A stretch of DNA of 37,682 nucleotides from Lachnospiraceae bacterium (lineage in GTDB: Bacteria; Bacillota; Clostridia; Lachnospirales; Lachnospiraceae). The DNA is taken from NCBI GenBank assembly GCA_024693925.1, contig JAILKH010000177.1:1-37682 (forward strand). Direction: 5' to 3'. Shown in pieces: positions 7,775-14,186 of this stretch (position 1 is the first letter of the stretch; each line of letters starts with the position of its first letter). The translations under genes were made by a program, and so were the position numbers. The notes under the pieces were generated by a model. It searched no databases. It saw only the letters and a program-made list of their open reading frames with translations, and was not told the DNA's origin.

Positions 7775-8890
7775 ATGAGGTTTGGAAAGACATTTGTTAC
7801 GATTATTATTTTTATTACTCTAATGACACTGGCCGGCTGCGGATACGATACGGAGTATGTGGAGGTGGTAAATGTATGGCCCGCGGAAGGGGAAGAATTC
7901 GATACTATTAAGGAAGAAGAGATTTCTGACGGCGATAAGTCTTCGGTAATCGTGGGGATGGTAACCGATGTGGGTGGAATAGATGATGAATCATTTAATC
8001 AAAGTGCCTGGGAAGGATTGCAGTCACTCTCAAGTGTAAACGGTATTAAAACCATATATAGGGAATCGGATTCTCCGGAGGATTTTAAAGAAAACTTTCA
8101 AAGTATTAAAGATGAAGGCAGTGAACTTTGTTGGGGAATTGGATTCGCCTGTGCGGATGTTCTTCTGGAAGAAGCAAAGAATAATCCCGGGGTGCATTAC
8201 GCAATAGTAGACAGTTCTTATGAGAATACGCCGGAAAATGTTACCGGTCTTGTTTTCAGAGCACAGGAGCCTTCCTTTGCAGTGGGATTTGTTGCTGCAT
8301 CGGTTACAAGAAGCAGCAAGATCGGTTTTGTTGGGGGTGTGAAAGGCGAGATCATAGATCAGTTTCAATACGGATATCAGGCAGGAGTTAAGTATGCTTC
8401 AACGTTATATGGTAAAAATGTAGAGGTTGTAGTTGAATATGCGGATAGCTTTGCGGATGCTGATAAGGGATATGAAATAGCTTCAAATATGTATGACCAA
8501 GGCTGTGATGTCGTTTATCATGCTGCAGGAGGTACGGGAACAGGGGTAATAGAAGCTGCGAAGGATCATAATCATTATGTTATCGGAGTAGACAGGGATC
8601 AGGCTTATCTGGCCCCTAAAAATGTTCTTACCAGTGCGCTTAAGAAGGTAGATGTAGCGGTTGAACTCGTTTCAAAATCTTATTTGGGCGGTGAAGATAT
8701 AGGGGGTAAAACACTGAGTTTTGGTATGACAGAAGGAGCGGTAGGTATATCCGAAGATCATTCCAATTACCGGGATGAGATTTATGATGCTGCCTTGCTG
8801 GTAGAAGATAAAATCAAGTCCGGTGAGATAGTACCTCCAAAATCAGAAAGCGAATATAAGGATTTTATTATGAGTATGAAGGAATTTTGA
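7775..8890 (+). CDS. BMP/PnrA/Med-family substrate-binding lipoprotein
   Basis: A 371-residue lipoprotein. The signal peptide ends in a lipobox LAG-C22, and a 35-residue acidic linker follows. The binding fold carries the family signature GMVTDVGGIDDESFNQSAW (about 61-79) and the AAGGTGTGV hinge segment. Known members (PnrA/TmpC, BmpA) bind purine nucleosides and feed an ABC importer; the B. subtilis relative Med is regulatory. No matching ABC ATPase or permease is nearby. It follows the phosphatase by 12 bases, so it probably acts as a ligand receptor for the Cache phosphatase or the sensor-MFS protein, or shares an importer encoded elsewhere. The family call is firm, the nucleoside ligand only likely, and the partner role is inference. 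Confidence 0.88.
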   Translation: MRFGKTFVTIIIFITLMTLAGCGYDTEYVEVVNVWPAEGEEFDTIKEEEISDGDKSSVIVGMVTDVGGIDDESFNQSAWEGLQSLSSVNGIKTIYRESDSPEDFKENFQSIKDEGSELCWGIGFACADVLLEEAKNNPGVHYAIVDSSYENTPENVTGLVFRAQEPSFAVGFVAASVTRSSKIGFVGGVKGEIIDQFQYGYQAGVKYASTLYGKNVEVVVEYADSFADADKGYEIASNMYDQGCDVVYHAAGGTGTGVIEAAKDHNHYVIGVDRDQAYLAPKNVLTSALKKVDVAVELVSKSYLGGEDIGGKTLSFGMTEGAVGISEDHSNYRDEIYDAALLVEDKIKSGEIVPPKSESEYKDFIMSMKEF

Positions 8891-8917
8891 TTATGGAAAA
8901 TTTTTAAAGGAGAAACC

Positions 8918-9943
8918 ATGAAAAAGATCATACGTGAAAGACCATCTTATTATTCGGAATATAAATGCACAGGGGATACAACCTGTATTGATAATTGCTG
9001 TAATTTATGGGTTCTTCCGATAGATAAGAAAACCTCGGATTATTATCTTGCCAAAGAAGGGGAGTTCGGAGAATATCTTCGCAAAAATATTTACGAGGAA
9101 AACGGTGGATGGTTCCTGAAAATATGTGATAACGGAAGATGCAGTTTTCTTACGGATAATGATCTCTGCAGTATAAGGCTTAAAGATTGTGAGGATTCGC
9201 AGCCTTTTATTTGCAAAGTATATCCCAGAGAAACCAATATAATGGTTGGGAATTACAGGCAGGACAGGCTTTTGATCGCCTGCAGCGAGGTGGCCAGATT
9301 GTTTTATGAGGATGACAGGGAACGGCTTGAGTTTATTAAAACCGAGGAAGAAGCCGAGGGAGAAGAAATTGATGATAATCTAAAAGAAAAGACATCTATG
9401 CTCCTTGCTTTTAGGGATGGTATGGTAGAAGGACTGCAGGCGGGAGTGTTTGATAAAAGTTTATTTGAGGCTTACGAATCAACGGAATCGTTGGAAAGCT
9501 TATTTGAAGATGTTAATTATTTTGAAGGTCATGAGCCTACCGAAACCGTAATGAACAATGTAAGAGCTTTGATCAAAGAAGCAGGAGAATTACGGAAACA
9601 GTTTTATGAAAAGGTTCCCAAAGCGAAAATGTGGATGCGTAAAACGGCGGCTTATTTTGCTCATAGACAATTATTGGATACTGTGCAGGATGGGAGTATA
9701 GACGGTCCTCTAATTTCTGTTTTCCGTTCGGTGCATATATTGGAGCTGATATGTCTTTCCATATTTAAAGAACGTGGAGTTTTTACGGTGGAAGATATGG
9801 TGATGAGTGCATATACATTCGGATTGACCTTTGAAATATCTATGTTTAATATCAATCTTATGAAAGAAGTCAGAAATAAGTCCAAGGATAAGGATTATCC
9901 GGATAATGAGAATTCAGAGTTAAGACCTTATTTGTATCCATAG
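8918..9943 (+). CDS. fliB: FliB-family flagellin lysine-N-methylase
   Basis: A 341-residue cysteine-rich protein of the FliB family, which methylates lysines of flagellin. The pattern agrees along the N-terminal half: C17 and C23 with the pair C27-C28 and W31, the segment EGEFGEYL (47-54), GRCSFL (73-78), LCSI (83-86), FICKVYPR (97-104) and ACSEVARL (121-128). About ten cysteines in the first 130 residues suggest a metal or Fe-S centre. It is somewhat shorter than many members. The site AAAGGAG precedes the ATG by about 7 bases, and the gene starts 27 bases after the BMP lipoprotein stop without a hairpin, so it may be the fifth gene of that operon. No flagellin gene is in the window. Some homologues may modify other proteins. 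Confidence 0.85.
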   Translation: MKKIIRERPSYYSEYKCTGDTTCIDNCCNLWVLPIDKKTSDYYLAKEGEFGEYLRKNIYEENGGWFLKICDNGRCSFLTDNDLCSIRLKDCEDSQPFICKVYPRETNIMVGNYRQDRLLIACSEVARLFYEDDRERLEFIKTEEEAEGEEIDDNLKEKTSMLLAFRDGMVEGLQAGVFDKSLFEAYESTESLESLFEDVNYFEGHEPTETVMNNVRALIKEAGELRKQFYEKVPKAKMWMRKTAAYFAHRQLLDTVQDGSIDGPLISVFRSVHILELICLSIFKERGVFTVEDMVMSAYTFGLTFEISMFNINLMKEVRNKSKDKDYPDNENSELRPYLYP

Positions 9944-9963
9944 CAGTATTGTTGTTATATAAT
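9932..9963 (+). promoter_or_regulatory. Possible promoter for the epimerase gene
   Basis: A perfect TATAAT occurs at 9958-9963 in the gap after fliB, 89 bases before the next start. The -35 is poor: TTGTAT (9932-9937) has a 20-base spacer, and TATCCA (9935-9940) has the right spacing but a weak match. Confidence 0.3.
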
Positions 9964-10051
9964 TAAGATAGTATGAAAGTAGATAAACGGTAAAATGAGT
10001 AGGGATTTTGCCGGTGAACAGACATAAGATGCTGGAGAAGGGGGAAGATGA

Positions 10052-10927
10052 ATGGTATATTCAATAGAGAATGAGGAGCTTGTTTGCAGAGTTGATCTTC
10101 ATGGAGCGGAGCTTATTTCTGTTAAGGATAAGGCTGAAAAAAAAGAGCATATGTGGAATGGAGATGCAAGATATTGGAATCGCATTTCTCCCGTATTATT
10201 TCCGTTTGTTGGAGCGCCAAAGGATAAAAAATATATTTATCAAGGTAAAAGTTATCCGATGTCTCAGCATGGGTTTGCAAGGGATATGGAGTTTTCTTTT
10301 AAAAGCAGTACAGAAAATGAAATTTGGATGCAGTTGAGAGAGAATAACAGTACTTTAGAGGTTTATCCTTTTAGTTTTTGTCTTGAGATCGGGTATAGGT
10401 TGTATAAAAGAAGTATTACCGTTATGTGGCATGTTATAAATAAAGATGATAAAGAAATGTATTTTTCAATAGGTGCTCATCCGGGATTTATGATAGACAG
10501 GGATAAAAATACATATTTTGAACTTTATGATCCTGAGGGTAAACCGGTATCTGAATTTGAGAACAGGATATTTGGCGAGGGTGGTTGTGTAACCGACAGA
10601 ACTGAAGTGATAAGTACGCCAGGAGGAAAGCTTCCGATAACCCGGTCTTTATTTGATGGGGATGCTCTTGTAGTGGAGAATGGTCAGATAGGATGTGTGA
10701 AGATCAAGGATGAGAGAATAAATGATCCCATAGTCACGGTAGAATTTACTTCTCCGCTTTTAGGTTTGTGGTCTCCTCCTCATAAAAATGCGCCTTTTGT
10801 GTGTATAGAACCCTGGTACGGAAGATGTGATGCCGAGTCTTTTGAAAAAGAGTTACAGGACAGAGAATATGAGCAGAGACTTAAAGCGGGTGGAGATTTT
10901 CGTGCGGAATATATAATATCTGTTTAA
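10052..10927 (+). CDS. Aldose 1-epimerase family protein (LacX/YeaD-like)
   Basis: A 291-residue cytoplasmic galactose-mutarotase-fold protein. The family's histidines appear in SQHGFARD (H73) and GAHPGF (H143), and the likely catalytic glutamate is E253 in CIEPWYGRCD. These motifs match the LacX-like branch, which probably interconverts anomers of a hexose or hexose phosphate. A GAAGGGGGAAG ribosome site lies just before the ATG; an overlapping ATG four bases earlier gives only a nine-codon frame and is rejected. It stands alone between fliB and the lactate dehydrogenase gene on the same strand. The exact sugar cannot be read from the sequence. Confidence 0.88.
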   Translation: MVYSIENEELVCRVDLHGAELISVKDKAEKKEHMWNGDARYWNRISPVLFPFVGAPKDKKYIYQGKSYPMSQHGFARDMEFSFKSSTENEIWMQLRENNSTLEVYPFSFCLEIGYRLYKRSITVMWHVINKDDKEMYFSIGAHPGFMIDRDKNTYFELYDPEGKPVSEFENRIFGEGGCVTDRTEVISTPGGKLPITRSLFDGDALVVENGQIGCVKIKDERINDPIVTVEFTSPLLGLWSPPHKNAPFVCIEPWYGRCDAESFEKELQDREYEQRLKAGGDFRAEYIISV

Positions 10928-10990
10928 GATTTTGGTGGTTTAAGTATGGTTTGTGAGAAGATCAACTGATTATAAAAGGAGAAAAAATAT

Positions 10991-11986
10991 ATGAGTGAAA
11001 AAATTAAAATAGCGTTTTTTGATGCAAAAGATTATGATATAGCATCTTTTGATGAAGTCAATAAGGAAGGTATGTATAAGATTAAGTATTATGATACTAA
11101 ATTGACGGAGGATACCGTCAGGCTTGCAAAAGGGTATGATGTTGTTTGCGTATTTGTAAATGATTCCGTAAATGAAAAGGTGATAAATTCTCTCGCTAAA
11201 AAGGGAGTAAAGCTTGTTGCGCTTCGATGTGCGGGATTTAATAATGTTGATGTTGAAAAGGCTGCGGGGAAAATAGGGGTTGTCCGTGTGCCGGCTTATT
11301 CTCCTTATGCGGTTGCAGAGCATGCTATGTCCCTGCTGCTTACATCAGTCAGAAGGATACATAAGGCATATATAAGAACAAAGGATTTTAATTTCAGTCT
11401 AAACGGTCTTATGGGGTTTGATCTGCATGGAAAAACGGTAGGTGTAGTAGGTACCGGAAAGATAGGCAGAGTTTTTATTGATATTTGCAAAGGTTTTGGA
11501 ATGAATGTTATTGCTTATGATAAATTTCCTGTAAAAGATGCTGATTATGAATATGTTGATCTTAAAGAAATATGGAAAAGGAGTGATATAATATCCTTCC
11601 ACTGCCCGCTTACGGAGGAAACTTATCATATGGTTGATGCCAAAAGTATTAAAAGTATGAAGAAGGGTGTTGTGCTGTTGAACACTTCAAGAGGAGCGCT
11701 TATAGATGCCGAAGCCTTGCTTGACGGAATAAGAAAACGTCATATAGGTGCAGCCTGCCTGGATGTTTATGAGGAAGAAGCAGATGTATTTTTTGAGGAC
11801 AGGTCCGGTCATATTATGGAAGATGATGTTTTGGCCAGACTTATATCAATGCCAAATGTGATAGTAACCTCTCATCAGGCATTTTTAACAAATGAAGCAC
11901 TTATAAATATTGCAAATACAACACTTTCAAACATTTCGGAGTATCTGAATACAGGAAAATGTGATAATGAGGTTACCGTAGGTTAA
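10991..11986 (+). CDS. ldhA: D-lactate dehydrogenase (NAD-dependent 2-hydroxyacid dehydrogenase)
   Basis: A 331-residue enzyme reducing pyruvate to D-lactate with NADH at the end of sugar fermentation. The nucleotide-binding motif GTGKIG is at 154-159, followed by an acidic residue after the next strand (YDKF, D177), as expected for NAD. The catalytic set is R234 (TSRGALID), a glutamate in the YEEEAD segment (260-265) and H295 (TSHQAFLT). The N-terminal FFDAKDYD and the segment LRCAGFNNVD are characteristic of the LdhA branch rather than phosphoglycerate dehydrogenase. The site AAAGGAG precedes the ATG. It converges with the FliM-motif gene, only 7 bases between stops, and no terminator is visible there. 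Confidence 0.92.
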   Translation: MSEKIKIAFFDAKDYDIASFDEVNKEGMYKIKYYDTKLTEDTVRLAKGYDVVCVFVNDSVNEKVINSLAKKGVKLVALRCAGFNNVDVEKAAGKIGVVRVPAYSPYAVAEHAMSLLLTSVRRIHKAYIRTKDFNFSLNGLMGFDLHGKTVGVVGTGKIGRVFIDICKGFGMNVIAYDKFPVKDADYEYVDLKEIWKRSDIISFHCPLTEETYHMVDAKSIKSMKKGVVLLNTSRGALIDAEALLDGIRKRHIGAACLDVYEEEADVFFEDRSGHIMEDDVLARLISMPNVIVTSHQAFLTNEALINIANTTLSNISEYLNTGKCDNEVTVG

Positions 11987-11993
11987 TGATATT

Positions 11994-12359
11994 TTATTTA
12001 TGTATTGAAAGAAGTTTGGAAATGAGAATATCTATATCATCCTGAGACATTACAGCCTGATTGTTTATCAGGTCCTGGTTAAGTTCGTCCAATTGACCAT
12101 ATTCCTTGTAAGTATTAAGAGCATCAATAAGAGCGTCAATTTCACTTTGGGATAAAACGGTATTGGCCTTTGGTTTATATGTGGGGCCCCCTTTTGCACT
12201 ATTTAGGGATTCTATAAGCTTATCAATTTCGCTTTGAGAAAGTACTGCCTGATTGTTTAAAACATCTTCTGATATGATCTCATCGTCAGAATATCCTCTT
12301 ATGGCTCTAAGAGCATCAACTAATGAATCCACTTCATTTTGAGATAATATTTTTTCCAT
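11994..12359 (-). CDS. Tandem FliM N-peptide repeat protein (four CheY-binding-like motifs)
   Basis: A 121-residue soluble acidic protein that is almost nothing but four copies of the motif found at the N-terminus of the flagellar switch proteins FliM and FliY (LSQxEIDxLLxA), where it binds phosphorylated CheY. The copies are LSQNEVDSLVDAL (5-17), LSQSEIDKLIESL (40-52), LSQSEIDALIDAL (69-81) and MSQDDIDILISKL (104-116). Offsets 5 to 69 and 40 to 104 are both exactly 64, and both second copies follow NNQAV, so a 64-residue two-motif unit was duplicated. The FliM middle and C-terminal domains are absent, and no stop-broken FliM remnant is seen. GAGGAG precedes the ATG by about 7 bases. A multivalent CheY-P binder or sink is inference. 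Confidence 0.85.
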   Translation of the reverse strand: MEKILSQNEVDSLVDALRAIRGYSDDEIISEDVLNNQAVLSQSEIDKLIESLNSAKGGPTYKPKANTVLSQSEIDALIDALNTYKEYGQLDELNQDLINNQAVMSQDDIDILISKLLSIHK

Positions 12360-12386
12360 ATTTTACTCCTCGGTCAATTACAGGAT

Positions 12387-12415
12387 ACTATAACATCGGA
12401 TCAGATAAATAACAG
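12387..12415 (-). promoter_or_regulatory. Extended -10 promoter for the FliM-motif gene
   Basis: Reading the minus strand, TGTTATAGT (12395 down to 12387) is an extended -10 box, with a weak -35 CTGTTA (12415-12410) at 17-base spacing. It lies 28 bases before the start codon, between the tRNA gene and the repeat-protein gene. The gene could also be read through from the tRNA promoter. Confidence 0.4.
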
Positions 12416-12432
12416 CCTAATAAAGAATATAA

Positions 12433-12502
12433 GCAGGATACGGGAGTCGAACCCGCCTATCCAGCTTGGGAAGCTGGCGCCCTACCGATAGACTAATCCT
12501 GC
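12433..12502 (-). tRNA. tRNA-Gly (anticodon CCC)
   Basis: The minus strand folds as a full cloverleaf of 70 bases. The acceptor GCAGGAT pairs with ATCCTGC, the D stem GTCT with GGGC, the anticodon stem CCAGC with GCTGG around loop TTCCCAA (anticodon CCC), and the T stem GCGGG with CCCGT around TTCGACT. CCA is not encoded. The anticodon reads GGG glycine codons. It is a single tRNA, not part of a cluster. Confidence 0.95.
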
Positions 12503-12511
12503 ATAATAAGG

Positions 12512-12540
12512 ATTATACCATATTATATAAGATATGTGTA
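12512..12540 (-). promoter_or_regulatory. tRNA-Gly promoter
   Basis: On the minus strand TACACA (12540-12535), a 17-base spacer and TATAAT (12517-12512) preceded by TGG (extended -10) lie 9 bases before the mature tRNA 5' end. Placement and match are good. Confidence 0.65.
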
Positions 12541-12572
12541 TAAATTTTTTAAACAATCAGAACATTAAACAA

Positions 12573-12601
12573 TTGTTTTTTAAGACGCTTTTTACTATAC
12601 T
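12573..12601 (+). promoter_or_regulatory. Promoter for the CYTH gene
   Basis: TTGTTT (12573-12578), a 17-base spacer and TATACT (12596-12601) form a good sigma-A-type promoter directed rightward. It leaves a leader of about 70 bases before the ATG at 12681. Confidence 0.5.
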
Positions 12602-12680
12602 ATTAAGGGCGTTTGAATTGGTTTATCGGATTGTAAAAGAATGGTTTTGGAATATCTTATGAAGAATTTGGGGAATACGT

Positions 12681-13217
12681 ATGGGCGTGGAGATAGAAAA
12701 GAAATATCTGGTTAAGAGAATCCCTTTTGATATGGAACAGTTTCAATTTCACGTTATCGAGCAGGGATATTTGAATATTTATCCGGCTATCAGGGTAAGG
12801 CGTGAAGATAATATATATTATATGACATATAAGGGAGATAAGATAGCTGAGGATGATAACAGTATAGGAAGAGTGGAATATAATCTTATGCTTGATAAGT
12901 CCTCATATGAACATATGCTTTTAAAAGCTGATGGAAACATCATAAGAAAAAAAAGGTATTTGATCCCGATTAATGAGGATGCATTTCCGGAGGATTTCAT
13001 TAAAAAAAGGCCTGAAATTGAACAAAAGATCAGGGCAGGAGAGGTTAAAATAGAGCTGGATGTTTTTGATGAGCCATTTAAGGGACGTATTATAGCGGAG
13101 GTGGAATTCCCAAATGAGGAGGCTGCTCAAAGATATAATAAAGCAGGGTGGTTTGATGAAGAGGTTACAGGCGATAAAAGATACAGTAATGCAAATATGA
13201 GTACCGAGAAAATATAA
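12681..13217 (+). CDS. CYTH domain protein (triphosphate tunnel metalloenzyme)
   Basis: A 178-residue cytoplasmic protein of the CYTH/triphosphate-tunnel family. The opening EIEKKYLV (4-11) is the ExExK signature that binds metal and triphosphate. Basic tunnel residues follow in IRVRR (37-41) and YKGD (50-53), and acidic strands appear in the later ELDVFDEPF and AEVEFPNEE segments. Bacterial members of this size are usually inorganic triphosphatases; some related proteins are adenylate cyclases or thiamine triphosphatases, so the substrate is open. The ribosome site is weak (GGGGAA). It is monocistronic or loosely linked with the exonuclease gene 95 bases on. Confidence 0.88.
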   Translation: MGVEIEKKYLVKRIPFDMEQFQFHVIEQGYLNIYPAIRVRREDNIYYMTYKGDKIAEDDNSIGRVEYNLMLDKSSYEHMLLKADGNIIRKKRYLIPINEDAFPEDFIKKRPEIEQKIRAGEVKIELDVFDEPFKGRIIAEVEFPNEEAAQRYNKAGWFDEEVTGDKRYSNANMSTEKI

Positions 13218-13312
13218 ATACATATCAGGTCACTGTATAGCGGAGTTTAATAAAAGGATAAAATAATAGAGATTTGTAAACAGCTGAGTTGTATCAAACA
13301 GAGGATTTAATT

Positions 13313-14065
13313 ATGAAAGCAATATCTTGGAATGTTAACGGGCTTAGAGCCTGTGTCGGAAAAAATTTCATGGAAGATTTTAAGAAGCTGGATGCGGATA
13401 TATTCTGCCTTCAGGAAACCAAGCTTCAAAAGGATCAGATAGTTATTGAACCGGACGGGTATTATCAGTATTGGAATTATGCGGATAAAAAGGGATACAG
13501 CGGGACGGCGGTTTTTACAAAAATCCGGCCTTTAAAAGTTTCTTATGGTATTGGTATTGACGAACATGATCATGAGGGAAGAGTCATAACTCTGGAGTTT
13601 GAGGATTATTATTTTATTACCGTATATACTCCCAATTCAAAACAACAGTTGGAAAGACTTGAATACCGTCAGCATTGGGAGGATGATTTCAGAAATTATG
13701 TCTGCAGATTAAATAAGGAAAAACCTGTTGTTTTTTGCGGGGATCTTAACGTAGCACATAAGGAAATAGATTTAAAAAATCCTAAGACAAATCACCATAA
13801 TGCCGGGTTTACGGATGAAGAAAGAAATAAGATGACGGAACTGCTGGATGCCGGTTTTATTGATACCTACAGATATTTTTATCCTGATGAGAAGGATATA
13901 TATTCCTGGTGGTCATACAGATTTAAAGCAAGAGAGAAAAATGCAGGATGGAGAATTGATTATTTTATTGTGTCTGAGGATTTCAGGGACAGGTTAAAAG
14001 ATGCAAAAATACATACGGATATTATGGGGTCCGATCATTGCCCCGTGGAATTGGTATATGAGTAA
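13313..14065 (+). CDS. xth: Exodeoxyribonuclease III (AP endonuclease)
   Basis: A 250-residue DNA repair nuclease that cuts at abasic sites and degrades 3' ends. All family blocks are present: SWNVNGLRA (N7), QETKL (E35), GDLNVAH (D144, N146), the YSWWSYR stretch near residue 203 and the closing GSDHCPV (D241, H242), which carries the catalytic histidine. I choose the ATG at 13313: the TTG at 13289 in the same frame lacks a ribosome site, while GAGGA lies about 7 bases before the ATG and the protein then begins at the usual MKAISWNVNG. It follows the CYTH gene on the same strand with no visible terminator. Confidence 0.95.
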   Translation: MKAISWNVNGLRACVGKNFMEDFKKLDADIFCLQETKLQKDQIVIEPDGYYQYWNYADKKGYSGTAVFTKIRPLKVSYGIGIDEHDHEGRVITLEFEDYYFITVYTPNSKQQLERLEYRQHWEDDFRNYVCRLNKEKPVVFCGDLNVAHKEIDLKNPKTNHHNAGFTDEERNKMTELLDAGFIDTYRYFYPDEKDIYSWWSYRFKAREKNAGWRIDYFIVSEDFRDRLKDAKIHTDIMGSDHCPVELVYE

Positions 14066-14186
14066 GGAAAATAAAGGTTATCTTTTATATCTGATCATTT
14101 GAGCATTAAATACAGAAAATATTAGTGTTGGATTGGCGTAAGTATGGAGAGGATCCTGTATTGCTTATACCGGTGGGAGAGTATAA

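Noticed and set aside
11994-12359. Remnant of a decayed fliM gene
   Set aside because: The frame is intact, with a good ribosome site, four spaced motifs and no trace of the FliM middle or C-terminal domains nearby.
12360-12432. Flagellar sigma-28 (sigma-D) promoter for the FliM-motif gene
   Set aside because: A CCGAT occurs on the minus strand near 12399-12395, but there is no TAAA-like -35 at the right distance. The extended -10 TGTTATAGT is a better candidate.
12433-12502. tRNA-Gly as an attachment site for an integrated element
   Set aside because: No duplicated tRNA 3' end, integrase or foreign-looking block was found on either side.
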